Positions 16,623 to 26,965 of a stretch of 64,000 nt of DNA are shown in pieces. Source of the stretch: CAJXVA01 sp963761755. GTDB taxonomy: Bacteria > Myxococcota_A > Polyangia > Nannocystales > Nannocystaceae. The DNA is taken from positions 90,786 through 154,785 of the forward strand of contig CAVXIC010000020.1 of assembly GCA_963761755.1 (NCBI GenBank), in the 5' to 3' direction. Within the stretch, counting starts at the first letter, position 1; each line of letters begins with the position of its first letter. The position numbers were made by a program, and so were the translations under genes. The notes under the pieces were generated by a model. It was not told the DNA's origin. It did no database searches and saw only the letters and a list, made by a program, of their open reading frames with translations.

Positions 16623-17507
16623 TCACGACACGGCGTCGACCCCAAGGACGCTCTCTCCCCTCGCGGCGCTCAGCAGGCGATCCACCATGCTCTTCACCGC
16701 GTCGTCGATCGACTGGCTGGCATAGCTCAGGTACACGGGCAAAGCGCAGTCCAGCTCCGAGAGCACCTGGAGTCGCATGTCGGCCAAGTCCGACGCGACG
16801 ACGCGCCGAGGCAGCGCGACCGCGCCCCGATCCTTGAGCGCCGCCATGCGCAGCACGGAGAGATCGTCCGACTCACCAATCACGTCAATCGAGACCCCGA
16901 TGGTGTCCAGGCACTTGTCGACCTCGAACCGCCACGGCGAGCCGCTGGTGAAGTGAACGAAGCGCAGGCCGTGCTCCCCGTAGTGCCCGACGTGCTGGGC
17001 CACGAGCAGCAAGCGCAGGTTCATGGCCAGATCCGTGTGGACACGCTCGGCGATGGGTGACGACGGCTTGCTGTCGCTGAGGACGACGTCGAGTTCCCCC
17101 GCGCCCAGCTTCTGCATCAGCTCCGACGTGGTGCCGTTGCGAATCCGCGGCATCAACGACTCGTCGTCGAACAGCGGCAGCAGAAAGTCGGCCGCGAACG
17201 AGCGGGAGACGCTCGAGGTGATCCCGACCTCGACGACGGTTCGAGGAGTCGTCTCGCGCTCGAAGGCTTCGAGGAGCCGGTCGGCCGCATTGAACATGGT
17301 CTCGGTGAACTCGAGGCAACGACGGCCCTCGTCGGTGAGTCGCAGTCCCGTGTTCGTGCGGTCGAACAGCTTTCGGCCCAGGAGCGCTTCGACCTGACGC
17401 ACCTGTTCGCTGACCGTGGACTGCCGCAGCCCCAACTCTCTCGCGGCCGCCGCCTGGGATCCGAGGCGTGCGACCATGTGGAAGTAGTAGAGGTGGTTGT
17501 AGTTCAC
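16623..17507 (-). CDS. LysR-family regulator, NhaR-like
   Basis: This 294-residue transcription regulator begins at a GTG giving VNYNHLYYFHMVARLGSQAA, the characteristic NhaR-type N-terminus. The helix-turn-helix is ARELGLRQSTVSEQVRQVE. A full effector-binding domain follows. NhaR proteins sense Na+ or act on envelope and biofilm genes, but the target here is unknown and no antiporter gene is adjacent. The open frame continues upstream without a stop through a low-complexity Ala/Thr-coding repeat, which I consider non-coding. The gene converges on bphP with only four bases between stops. Confidence 0.85.
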   Translation of the reverse strand: MNYNHLYYFHMVARLGSQAAAARELGLRQSTVSEQVRQVEALLGRKLFDRTNTGLRLTDEGRRCLEFTETMFNAADRLLEAFERETTPRTVVEVGITSSVSRSFAADFLLPLFDDESLMPRIRNGTTSELMQKLGAGELDVVLSDSKPSSPIAERVHTDLAMNLRLLLVAQHVGHYGEHGLRFVHFTSGSPWRFEVDKCLDTIGVSIDVIGESDDLSVLRMAALKDRGAVALPRRVVASDLADMRLQVLSELDCALPVYLSYASQSIDDAVKSMVDRLLSAARGESVLGVDAVS

Positions 17508-17833
17508 GTGCGGAGGGATATCGTCGTTCCTGCGGATCGTGCAACGGCCCAATACCCCTGTGAGGTCTCTGCGAAAGCGACGACCGCACTCTCGGCAATG
17601 TAGCGAGGAATGCTTCGGCGCAGAGCTGTTGCAACCGGGCCGCGCCGAAACCCGTCCCTCACGCTGGTCCCGGAGAGGTCCGCGATACGAGCCAGTCGTC
17701 GTTGTGCGGAGCCAGGGCAACACCCCATTCCACGTCGATCGTGGGCTGGCCGGCAGCGTCGAAACTCGTCCGATGGAACGTCTCTCGGTCGGCGGAGCCT
17801 TCGAGTTCGCTGGTGAACGAGAAGACCATCCAC

Positions 17834-17878
<45 letters not shown>

Positions 17879-18021
17879 CGGGCGCAGGCGGCGCCGGTTT
17901 CTTGACTTTTTTCCCAACCGATCGAGGTCCTACCCCCACCTACTTCTGAATACGGCGACGGACCTCGCCCCTCGATGTGCCGAGGACCCAGAGCGCCCCA
18001 ACCTCGATCTGAGAACGAACC

Positions 18022-18864
18022 ATGAAGAACGCGTCCCTCACTGCCCTGATCCTCCTCCTCGGCCTCCCCGCGTGCGACTCCGCGACGCCCAATCCGGCCG
18101 CCCCCGACGTCCCCGAGCTGACCGGCAAGGCCGACGGCGCGGCCATCTCCGTCACCCCGGAGGGCGATTTGGACCGCGTCGTCATCCGAGGAGACGTCGC
18201 CATGGAGCTCTTCGACGGTATGGCCGCCTCCGGCTTCTCCCTCGAGGACGTCGACGGCGTGACCGTGGCCCGCGGCGAGTTCATCGCGTGCGGCAGCGTT
18301 GGATCCGATGCGGCGTGCTCCCTGCTCGTCAGCAACCTGCTCGACCCGTTCGAATCCGGCACGCTCTTGCTCATGTGGGAGGCGGATCGTGGCGCAGCGG
18401 CCGAGATCTACGAGGCCCTGCCCGACCCCGGTGCACTTCCGCTCGAGAGCTTCTCCTGGCGGTGGGACTGCCAGGACATCAGCGGCAGCTTCATGTGCCA
18501 GATCAACGACGGCACGCGAGACCTGATCGTCGCGATGTCCGGTCGGCTCGAGACGGCCCCCGAGGGCTTCGTTTGGCAGGCGTGGCTCGAGACCGACAGC
18601 GGCTTCGAATCGATCCAGCGCTTCGAATCCGACCCCGCGGTCCAGGGCGTCGCGGACTTCGGCGCGGCCGAGACCGTCTTCCGCTTGGCGGACGTTCCAG
18701 CGTCGCTGGGGGCCACGTCCACGGGTCTGGTCGTCTCTCTCGAGCGCATCGACAGCGCTCCCACCAAGCCCACTGACGTGGTGGCCCAAGGCTCGTTCGA
18801 CGGCGCTCGCGTCGTGCTGACGTTCGCCGATGGTGAACGAGCAGGCGACGCCCAGTGGGACTAG
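18022..18864 (+). CDS. Hypothetical lipoprotein
   Basis: The 280-residue product has a lipoprotein signal (MKNASLTALILLLGLPAC, lipidation Cys18) and a Pro/Ala-rich spacer. A soluble domain follows with scattered Cys pairs (CGSVGSDAAC, CQDISGSFMC) that could form disulfides. I do not recognise the family. It precedes the kinase gene by about 100 bases on the same strand. Confidence 0.7.
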   Translation: MKNASLTALILLLGLPACDSATPNPAAPDVPELTGKADGAAISVTPEGDLDRVVIRGDVAMELFDGMAASGFSLEDVDGVTVARGEFIACGSVGSDAACSLLVSNLLDPFESGTLLLMWEADRGAAAEIYEALPDPGALPLESFSWRWDCQDISGSFMCQINDGTRDLIVAMSGRLETAPEGFVWQAWLETDSGFESIQRFESDPAVQGVADFGAAETVFRLADVPASLGATSTGLVVSLERIDSAPTKPTDVVAQGSFDGARVVLTFADGERAGDAQWD

Positions 18865-18961
18865 CAGCCCCTGGTGAAGCCCGGTGCGGCGAATCGCGAA
18901 AGAGACGAGAGCGACGTCGTGGCGGGTTTCACCGCCGGCTGCTAGAGGTCTCCGCGATTCG

Positions 18962-21647
18962 ATGACGCACTCGCACGAGCATGACGACGTCGCCGAGCGC
19001 CTGCGGGCGCTGGGCGGGGCCGATCCGTTCGAAGAATGGTTCGCCCGGACTCAGACCGAGCTCGAGCTCTTCGGGGAGGCGGCGGCCGGGCCGACCGTCG
19101 GCCGCTACGTCCTCAAGTCCCGGATCGACGCGGGGGCGATGGGGACCGTCTATCGCGGCTTCGATCCCGAGCTCTCTCGCGACGTCGCCATCAAGATCAT
19201 TCCTCGCGCGCCGACCGAGCGGGCTCTAGACCGCGACCGAAGCCTCCGCGAGGCGCGGGCCTTGGCGCTCGTCTCTCACCCCAACGTCGTCGCCGTGCAC
19301 GACGTTGGCGTGGTGAGTGACGGCCTGGGCGGCATCGTTCCCCCCGACTCGGTCTACGTGGTCATGGAGCTGCTCCAGGGGCAGTCGCTGCGGGAGTGGA
19401 TTGCCGTCTCGGGCGCGGATCGGTTCGACGACGCGCTCGAGATTCTGTGCGCGGTGGGGCGAGGGCTCGCCTGCGCTCACCGCTCGGGCGTGGTGCACGG
19501 AGACGTCAAGCCGGCCAACGTGCACGTCGGCACCGACGGCCGCGTCTCGGTGGTCGACTTCGGCCTGGCGCGGACGAGCCGGGGTGGGCTCGATTCGCAC
19601 GACTCGACCGCACAACCATCATCGGAGGACACGGACGCATCGCAGACCTCGGTCGGCGGCACGCCGCCGTACATGGCGCCCGAGCTGAGGCGCCGCGAGG
19701 ATGGTGCGGGTGCGCGCGCCGACCAGTTCGCGTTTTGCGTGATGGCGGCCGAGTTGCTGTTCGGTGAGCGCCCCTGCGCCGGCCGTCTTGCGCCCCAGAT
19801 CGTCGCCTCCGGGCCAGACCACGCCCGAGCGCGCGCCATCAGCCGCGTGCTCGAGCGCGGCCTCGCGACCGACCCCTCCGCTCGATTCGACTCGATGGAC
19901 GCTCTCGTCGAGCAGCTGACGGCGACGAAGCGAAGACCTCGCTGGATCCGACGGCTCGGCCTCGCGGGCTCGGTGGCGTGCGCGCTGGGAGTCGGCCTGA
20001 TGCTGGACCCGACCGAGGCCTGCCCATCGGCCCGAGACGAGCTGTCTGCGCACTGGAACCCGAGCATCGAGGCGCGCATCGCCGCGGCCCTCGAGGCGAC
20101 TGGAGCGCCCCACGCCCAGGAGGCGTGGTCGGTGACCCGTCGCCACGTCGAGCACTTCGTCGCGAGCTGGACCGAGGCGTACTCGAGCACGTGCACAGGA
20201 TCCGATCCGGTCGAATCCTATCGCCCCCAGCGGCGGTGCCTGTCCCAGCAGCTCCTCGAGCTCTCCAGCGCGACGAGGTCGCTCGAGAACATGACGGCCC
20301 CGCAGATTCATCGAGCCCCCACCGTGGGCCAACGACTGCCGCAGCCATCCGAATGTCTGCAGGGATCAGAGCTTGCCCGGCTGGGCGACGGACAGAGCCC
20401 CGCAGCGCTTCGCCTCGACGAGGCGCTTCGAGACGCGAAGTCGTCGTGGTCGGCGGGGCAGGTCACCGAAGCCCTGGACGCGGCTCGTCGCGTGGCGGAG
20501 CGCGCGGAGGCGGCCGAGCTCGTCGGCCTCGAGGCGGCGGCGCGAAGCATGCAGTGTCAGGTCGCGATGGAGCTCGACATCCAGCAGCAACCGCGAGAGG
20601 GACCGAGCACGCGCGATGTGTGTACGGCTGCGCTCACGGCGGCGGAGCGCCTCGACGACCCGGTCGAATCCTTCCATGCCCAAATTCGGCTCGCCATGCT
20701 CGAGACGCGTTCGACCAACGACTTCGATCAGACGCGCAGGTCCCTGGCGATGCTCGAAGCGCGACTCGAAGCGTTCGACGATGGCCCGAAGACTACGGTG
20801 CTGCGAGCATCGCTCCTCGATACGCGCAGCCTCTTGGAGATGTATGCCGGTGACGATGCGCTTTCGCTGGAGCTGGCCCAGGCGGGCCTACGTCTGCTGC
20901 GCACCGAGTACGAGCCCGAGGACCCGCGGCTCGTGCAGGCCCAGGCGAATCTGGGGGCGGCATACATGTCGATGGGGAGGATGGAGGAAGGCCATCAGGA
21001 ACTCGAGCAAGCGCTGCGCATTGCCGAGGCATCCTTGGGCGCGCACCACCCCCTGTGTGCAAAGCTGCACACGAACCTGGGAACCGCTGGCGCAAAAGCG
21101 CGGGAGCCTCGAGGAGGCGGGACGACATTTCCAGCGCTCGATCGACATCCTGGACCGTCCAGGCTTGCCCTCGTCCTCGATCACGTTGACCTCGGCCCGA
21201 CACGCGCTCGCCCGACTTCGGCTGGCCGAGGGGGACGTGGACGCCGCCGAGGCGTTGGGGCGCACGATCTTGGCGTCGGCCACCGTTCCCGAAGATCCCG
21301 CGCGGGTCGCCGCATGGCTGCTGCTGGCCGACATCTTGGCACCCCGCGGCGAATGTGGAGACATCGGCGACGATCTCCGCGAACTCGATGCTAACCTCAC
21401 CCTGATGCAGGCGTCGCGGATGTTCGATGCAGATGTCGCGATGGCGGTCGCCCGCTGCGACCGCGCACAGGGTGATGAAGCCGGTGCGCTCCAGGCCCTG
21501 CAGCGCGCGGTGGCGCGGTTGGAACGACGCTATGGCACCGACGACCCCCGGCTCATCGTGCCGCTCTCGGCGTTGGGAACTCCCGCCGCGTCCGCGCGGG
21601 CCGAGGCCATCGCAGCCGCTCGAAGGGACGCGGGACCTCCGGGGTAG
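18962..21647 (+). pseudogene. Ser/Thr protein kinase with TPR domain, one frameshift
   Basis: This is a Hanks-type membrane kinase of the myxobacterial kinase-TPR class. The glycine loop is DAGAMGTVY, the catalytic Lys is Lys78 (AIKII), and the catalytic loop is HGDVKPANV (His179-Gly-Asp181). Gly replaces the usual Arg, making it a non-RD kinase. DFG and the APE loop (GTPPYMAPE) are present. A membrane segment lies at about 328-350. TPR-like repeats follow. At about 21084-21090 the frame must change (GGAACCGCTGGCG; two bases lost or one gained) to continue from NLGTA into LAQKRGSLEEAGRHFQRS and on to the stop at 21645-21647. Its stop abuts the ECF sigma gene. Confidence 0.85.
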
Positions 21648-21652
21648 TGGCC

Positions 21653-22279
21653 ATGTCGCAGGAGACCTCGGACTTCGACCTGCTCGCGGCGTGGAAGCAG
21701 GGCGACACCAGCGCGGGCAAGCTGCTGGTCGAGCGTCAGTTCTCCACGGTCTTCCGCTTCATTCGACGCCGGGTGCGAGACGCCGACCTCTGCCGTGAGC
21801 TGGCGCAGCGGACGTTCGTGACCTGTCTGGAGTCCGGATCCCGCGTTCGAGGCGATCGCTTTCGGCCCTTCGCGCTGGGGGTCGCGCGCAACATCGTCCT
21901 CGCCCAGGGCAGGGACGACGCCACCCGCAGCGCACGCGCCTCCGAACTTGGAGAGCTGCAGCTCGACGCCACGTCACCCAGCGCGGCCGCGGCCGCCCGG
22001 CAAGAGCAGCGCGCGCTGGTCATGGCACTGCGTCGGCTCCCTCCGGTTCTGCAAGTCGTCATCGAGCTGTACTACTGGGAAGACCTGACCACCCGAGAGA
22101 TCGGCGAGGTCCTCGACACGCCTCAGGGCACGATCAAGTGGCAGCTGTCCGAAGCGCGAAGCCAGCTCAAGGTGGAGATCGAGCGTGGAAACCCAGCCCA
22201 CCTCGCCGCATCGACGATCCGCGGACTCGAAGACTGGGCCCGATCCGTCCGTCGACGGGTCGAAGCGGGTCCAGGGTAG
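21653..22279 (+). CDS. ECF-type RNA polymerase sigma factor
   Basis: Region 2 is seen in FSTVFRFIRRRVRDADLCRE then LAQRTFVTCLE, and region 4 in VIELYYWEDLTTREIGEVLD then TPQGTIKWQLSEAR. It has about 208 residues. It lies directly after the kinase-TPR gene, with a GTG at 21647 overlapping that gene's stop as an alternative start. This makes it likely that kinase and sigma factor work in one signalling unit. No anti-sigma gene is visible. Confidence 0.88.
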   Translation: MSQETSDFDLLAAWKQGDTSAGKLLVERQFSTVFRFIRRRVRDADLCRELAQRTFVTCLESGSRVRGDRFRPFALGVARNIVLAQGRDDATRSARASELGELQLDATSPSAAAAARQEQRALVMALRRLPPVLQVVIELYYWEDLTTREIGEVLDTPQGTIKWQLSEARSQLKVEIERGNPAHLAASTIRGLEDWARSVRRRVEAGPG

Positions 22280-22314
22280 ACGACACCATCCACCGTCATC
22301 CACCGTCATCCGCC

Positions 22315-22947
22315 GTGAACGAACAACTCGAGCACCAACTCCGAACGAAGGTCGCGGAACACCTCGAGCTTGCGGGCATCGAGAAGGTCGAGGTCGTGGT
22401 GCTGCCGGCGCTCGAGGTGCGGATGGAACCCGTGACCCGAGCGAGGAAGGGCCTGCTCGCTGCGAGTCTCGACGCTGAGTTGTACGCACGGCGCGACCGG
22501 ACGAAGACGCCCCAGACCCCGACGCCGCTCGATGATGCTTCGCTCGGTGCGGTCTGCCGCACCTGTCGCGGTGCGTGCTGCAAAGCTGGCGAGAACCACG
22601 CCTTCCTGACTCGGGCGGTCCTCTCGCGGGTGAAGAAGGAACGCAGGTTTGCGACCGATGCTTCCCTGCTCGAGTCCTACCTGGACCAGGTGCCGACGCT
22701 CGCGCGCCGAGGTAGCTGCATCTATCACGGGGCTGATGGCTGCGCGTTGCCTCGGACCATGCGAAGTGAGACCTGCAACCGGTTTCTCTGCTATCCGTTG
22801 AAGCAGCTCGGCAAGGATTTTTCTCGTGCCGGATACGCACAGCTCGTCGTGTCTCCCGTCGCAAAGAGCGAGGATCGGATGCTGCTGCTGCACGATGGCG
22901 AGGCGACGCCTGTGCACGAGTTCCAAAATGTGCCGCCCTGCGGATGA
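22315..22947 (+). CDS. YkgJ-family cysteine-cluster protein
   Basis: The 210-residue protein contains CRTCRGACCKAGENHAFL (C-x2-C-x3-CC) and later Cys residues in CIYHGADGCALP and CNRFLC, the pattern of the zinc/iron-chelating YkgJ family. I chose the GTG at 22315 after the direct repeat CACCGTCATC, because upstream sequence overlaps the sigma gene. The function of the family is unknown. It probably binds a metal or Fe-S cluster. Confidence 0.75.
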   Translation: MNEQLEHQLRTKVAEHLELAGIEKVEVVVLPALEVRMEPVTRARKGLLAASLDAELYARRDRTKTPQTPTPLDDASLGAVCRTCRGACCKAGENHAFLTRAVLSRVKKERRFATDASLLESYLDQVPTLARRGSCIYHGADGCALPRTMRSETCNRFLCYPLKQLGKDFSRAGYAQLVVSPVAKSEDRMLLLHDGEATPVHEFQNVPPCG

Positions 22948-23090
22948 ATCCCGACCGCTCAGCCCGGCCCGATAAGGCACCACGCAAGCGGTGGGAGGCG
23001 TCGGGTGCGGGCCTGCGATGACGCGCGAAGGTCGCCAAGCCAAGGGGTCGCGCTCGAGAGATCAGACGAAGGAGAGGGCGAGAGGCCGCG

Positions 23091-23417
23091 ATGGTCGGTG
23101 TTTCTTCGGGCAGTCGCGAGTCCGTGTGGTCTGCGCTACTCTCGGCCAGGCTGGTGGTCCATCCACGCGAAAGAATCGAAGCGCTTCTCCTCGAGATCCG
23201 TCGGAGACACTCCGCTCTAGCGCGCGCGTGGGACTCGCACGTCTTGGACCGAGTGGCGGCAGAGCTCTCACGACGATTCGGCTTTGAAGAGGCCTTGGTG
23301 CGGGCGCTCATTCGCGATGAGATCGGCGACCGCACAGGGCCGGTTCCAACCCACAATCAGTCCCGGACACGTTCCGACCTCGAAGCCATGAAGCCCGACG
23401 ATACGTCCGGATCATGA
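23091..23417 (+). CDS. Hypothetical small protein
   Basis: The 108-residue frame contains amphipathic helices (RERIEALLLEIRRRHSALAR, VLDRVAAELSRRFGFEEALV). Third-codon positions are G/C-rich as in the neighbours. I recognise no family, and the start is uncertain. Confidence 0.45.
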   Translation: MVGVSSGSRESVWSALLSARLVVHPRERIEALLLEIRRRHSALARAWDSHVLDRVAAELSRRFGFEEALVRALIRDEIGDRTGPVPTHNQSRTRSDLEAMKPDDTSGS

Positions 23418-23562
23418 CTGGGTCTGCAGCCGCGTCCTCCATCGGGCGGTAGGCTTTCGCTTCGTCCACCGGTTGCGGCCGATGGGCCGGCCCTCGAACT
23501 GCTGGCGCGGCCACGCGGCCACATGCGACCGTCGTGCCGTGTCGACGAGGACGTCCCATCCG

Positions 23563-24525
23563 ATGAAGAAGCTGCTCCGTGTTTTCGCCCCGATTGCGCT
23601 GTCGCTCGCGGCCTCGACTGCCTTCGCCTCCGAAGTGGTCGAGAGCTACGACGCGTCGGTCGGCGAGCTCCCCGAAGGCGTGGCGGTGTCGCCCGCCGGC
23701 GACATCTACGTCACCCTGGCCGGGACCGGCGAGCTGCGCCGTCTCGATGGAAAGACGTACGCGGGCGAGACCCTCGCGAACCTGCCCGTCGGCGGCGGTT
23801 TCCTGCTCGGCATGGCCTTCGACGAGGACGAGCTCTACGTGGCCCTCGCTTCGTTCGACGCCGCGACTTCGGGCATCTGGCACGTCGACGACGACGGGGT
23901 CACGGAGCGCGTGGTGGTGTTCGGGGGCGACGAGTTCCCCAACGACCTCACCTTCGACGACGGGGGCAACATGTTCATCACCGAGTCGATCTCCGGCTCG
24001 GTCTATCGCGTCCCGGCAGGCTCGACCGAGCGAGAGCTCTTCATCCAGGACCCGCTCTTGGTCGGAGACGTCGCCGTCTCCCCGGTGCCGTTCCCCATCG
24101 GCGCCAATGGAATCGTGTACGACGATCAGGCCGACATCGTCCTCGTCGCCAACTCGCAGGTGCCCGGGGTCATCGAGATCGAAGACGACTGTGGTGCAGC
24201 CGGAGCGGTCAGCGTGCTGTCGGCAGGGGAGAACCTGCGTGGCGCCGACGGCCTGTCGATCGACAAGCGCGGCGACATCATCGTGGTCTCCAACTTCAAC
24301 TCCACGGTCTCGGTCATCGATCGCGACACGGGCGTTGCTGAGATCATCGCCGATCAGAGCGACGGCCTCCTGTTCCCGTCCACGGTCGCCTTCGGTCAGC
24401 GTGGGCGAGACAAGCGCTCGCTGTTCGTCGCGAACTTCGGGTTCGGTGCGGGTCCGGATGCGCCCGTTTCCATCCTCAAGATCGAATACGGCGAGAAGAG
24501 TGAGAAGAACCCCGCCGGCACCTGA
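23563..24525 (+). CDS. Secreted SMP-30/NHL-like beta-propeller protein
   Basis: A Sec signal peptide (about 1-24, ending STAFA) precedes repeated strands such as LPEGVAVSPAGDIYVTLAG and FPNDLTFDDGGNMFITES, typical of SMP-30/NHL six-bladed propellers. The protein has 320 residues. It may be a lactonase-like or structural propeller. Catalytic metal ligands cannot be assigned with confidence. The ATG at 23563 was chosen for its signal peptide. Confidence 0.78.
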   Translation: MKKLLRVFAPIALSLAASTAFASEVVESYDASVGELPEGVAVSPAGDIYVTLAGTGELRRLDGKTYAGETLANLPVGGGFLLGMAFDEDELYVALASFDAATSGIWHVDDDGVTERVVVFGGDEFPNDLTFDDGGNMFITESISGSVYRVPAGSTERELFIQDPLLVGDVAVSPVPFPIGANGIVYDDQADIVLVANSQVPGVIEIEDDCGAAGAVSVLSAGENLRGADGLSIDKRGDIIVVSNFNSTVSVIDRDTGVAEIIADQSDGLLFPSTVAFGQRGRDKRSLFVANFGFGAGPDAPVSILKIEYGEKSEKNPAGT

Positions 24526-24817
24526 GCCCGACGAGGGCTACGAGGGCGCAAGGCCATGTCCGGCACAACTCATGAGAGCATTCTTCAAGTCCGTCGTGAC
24601 GGCCGCGAGCTTCACTTCTTCTCGAGCGAATGGGTCGACGAGCCCACCCCTCGAGCAGGAGAGAGCAGGAGAGGCGGTCCTCGGCGATCGCAAGCAGCTC
24701 GTCCCGGCGCGTCGGCACGGCCTTGAGGCCGGTTCGCAGGGCACCGCATCGTCGCGGTGGCTGCCCCACGGTCCGTGTGACGACTTCGCGTGACCGCCCG
24801 CAGATGGATGGCGCACC
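24526..24817. other. Intergenic region, 292 bases
   Basis: I see no confident gene. A minus-strand frame ends VDPFAREEVKLAAVTTDLKN near 24560, which could be a remnant of a lost gene, but it has no recognisable relatives. Confidence 0.3.
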
Positions 24818-26965
24818 ATGGCGCCCATGCGCCGAAGCACCTCGTCCGACTCGCGTCGCTGCACCTCGCGGCTGTTCCGATGCGTCGGGATCGCGCTGCG
24901 TTCAGCCGCCGTGGGATCGCTGGGACTGACCGCCGCGGTCGCCCACGCGGCCCCGACCGACCCGTCCGCGATCATCGGCGGCGGGCCGTCGCTGCCCTGC
25001 GCCTGGCCATCGACCGTGTTCCTGGAGAACTGCACCGGCACGCTGATCCACCCCGAGATCGTCGTGTACGCGGCGCACTGTGGTGCCGACCGTGAGCGGG
25101 TGTGGTTTGGCGAGGACATCTCCTCGGGGACCGCTGCTGCAGGCGAGGGGTTCTCGGTCGACACCGAGTTCTGCATGACCAACCCGGTGTGGGATACGGC
25201 CGAGGACATCGGTGTGAGCCGGGCGAACGACTACGCCTTTTGCAAGTTGGCCCAGCCGGTGCTCGATGTCCCGATCGTGCCGCCGGTGATGGGGTGCGAG
25301 ACCACCGTGCTCGACTCTGGCGCCCCGGTGACGCTGGTGGGGTACGGCGGCACCGACCAAGACACCTTCGCCGTAAAGTTCGAGGTCGAGACCGAGCTGC
25401 ACTACATCGACGACTGGGGCGCCGCGGTCATCGGCGGCGACGGCTCGAGCCCATGCGCGGGGGACTCCGGCGGTCCGGCGTTCATTCAGATGCCCGACGG
25501 CACCTGGCGCAGCTTCGCCATCGTCTCGGGCCCGAACTTTGGCAACTGCGGCGACGCGATGTGGTTTGCGACGATTCACGCCGCGATCCCCTTCATCGAG
25601 TTCCACTCGGGCATCGACGTCAGCGCATGCCACCATTCGCACGGGGAGTGGAATCCCAGCCCGAGCTGCGGCGGCTTTCCGACCGAGCCGTGGGACGGCG
25701 AAGGCAAGTCGTGGGCGGACGGCTGTGCGGGTGGCCCGGTGGGACCCGACCCGGACCAGACCTGCGGCCCCGCATTCGACGGCGAGGGCGACCTGGCCGC
25801 GCCTGAGTCGACCATGACCGCGCCCGAGGACCGCATGCGCTTCGATACCGAGGCCGGACAGGACACCGTCCTGATCGATGTCGCGGCGGAAGCAGGCGAC
25901 GACGGCAGCGGGGTGCAGCGCGTGGAGCTGGTCATCAACGGCATGATCGTGCCCACCTCGCTTCGCCTCGGGCCGCCGTACCAGTGGCCGATCACCCTCG
26001 GCGCGGGGATCTGGGAGATGCACGTGGTGGCCACCGACTGGTCGGGCAACGAAGGCGTGTCTGAGAGCATCGTCGTCGGCGTCGATCAGGATCCTCCGCC
26101 ACCCGAGCCCGAGGGAGCGAGCAGCAGCGGCGCAGGGGACGACAGCGGCGAGGCGGAGTCGGGATCCAGCACGAGCGCGGCGGGCACGACCGGCGCTGGC
26201 GCTTCGACCTCCGGCGGCGAAGACTCGACGGGAAGCGGCGCGCAGCTGGCCGACGACGACGATGGATGCGGCTGTCGACAGACGGGATCCGCCTCGGGCG
26301 CTTGGTTGCTGCTCTCCTTGCTGGGGTTGGTCCGACGACGCCGGCGGATCGCTGCGGTCGCAATCCCGCTGAGCCTGCTGGGCTGCGGCGATGACGGAGC
26401 CACCGCCGACGCGGCCAGCAGCAGTGGCGCGTCGACGACCACCGACTCCACCTCGACGACGCTCTCGGCGGCCAGCACGACGGGTGCCGACGAGACGACG
26501 AGTTCATCGACCGGGCCAGGCGGCGCGGAGACCACCGACGCGTCGAGCTCGTCGACGGGGCCGGCGTGCGAACTGGGCAGCGAAGCGTGCGGTTGCTTGC
26601 CCGATCTGTCGTGCGGCGCCGGCCTCGGCTGTGCGCTCGATGCGTGCGTGCCGTGCCCCGCCGGCACGCTCAACTGCCCCTGCGATTCCCGCGGGGACGA
26701 GTCGGGCACGTGCGAGGGTGACTTGATCTGCCAAGGCGGCTCGTGTGTTGGCGGACAGCCCTGTCCGTTCCTGGAGAACGGCTCCTGCGACGAGCCCGAA
26801 GGCAGCGATGTCTGCCAGCCGGGCACCGATGCCTACGACTGTTGCGCCGTCGTCCCCGACGTGTGTGAAGAGCTCTCTGCGGGCGGTCGCTGCCCGGATG
26901 GGTCGGACCCCGAAGACTGCGAAGGCTCGGGCACCGGTACGACGTCGTCGGGGACGGATGGCTGA
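24818..26965 (+). CDS. Trypsin-like protease with MYXO-CTERM tail fused to a lipoprotein
   Basis: The 715-residue frame encodes a long signal region (to about residue 45) and a chymotrypsin-fold domain with AAHC (His), NDYAF (Asp) and GDSGGP (Ser). An Ig-like/cadherin-type segment (about 325-420) and a Ser/Thr/Gly linker follow. Next comes a MYXO-CTERM-like signal: Gly-Cys484-Gly-Cys486, a hydrophobic helix and an Arg run. Instead of stopping, the frame continues as IAAVAIPLSLLGC (lipobox Cys523), another Ser/Thr linker and a Cys-rich domain. It looks like two genes, an anchored protease and a lipoprotein, joined in one frame. A TTG near 26328 could start the second protein separately. Confidence 0.85.
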   Translation: MAPMRRSTSSDSRRCTSRLFRCVGIALRSAAVGSLGLTAAVAHAAPTDPSAIIGGGPSLPCAWPSTVFLENCTGTLIHPEIVVYAAHCGADRERVWFGEDISSGTAAAGEGFSVDTEFCMTNPVWDTAEDIGVSRANDYAFCKLAQPVLDVPIVPPVMGCETTVLDSGAPVTLVGYGGTDQDTFAVKFEVETELHYIDDWGAAVIGGDGSSPCAGDSGGPAFIQMPDGTWRSFAIVSGPNFGNCGDAMWFATIHAAIPFIEFHSGIDVSACHHSHGEWNPSPSCGGFPTEPWDGEGKSWADGCAGGPVGPDPDQTCGPAFDGEGDLAAPESTMTAPEDRMRFDTEAGQDTVLIDVAAEAGDDGSGVQRVELVINGMIVPTSLRLGPPYQWPITLGAGIWEMHVVATDWSGNEGVSESIVVGVDQDPPPPEPEGASSSGAGDDSGEAESGSSTSAAGTTGAGASTSGGEDSTGSGAQLADDDDGCGCRQTGSASGAWLLLSLLGLVRRRRRIAAVAIPLSLLGCGDDGATADAASSSGASTTTDSTSTTLSAASTTGADETTSSSTGPGGAETTDASSSSTGPACELGSEACGCLPDLSCGAGLGCALDACVPCPAGTLNCPCDSRGDESGTCEGDLICQGGSCVGGQPCPFLENGSCDEPEGSDVCQPGTDAYDCCAVVPDVCEELSAGGRCPDGSDPEDCEGSGTGTTSSGTDG

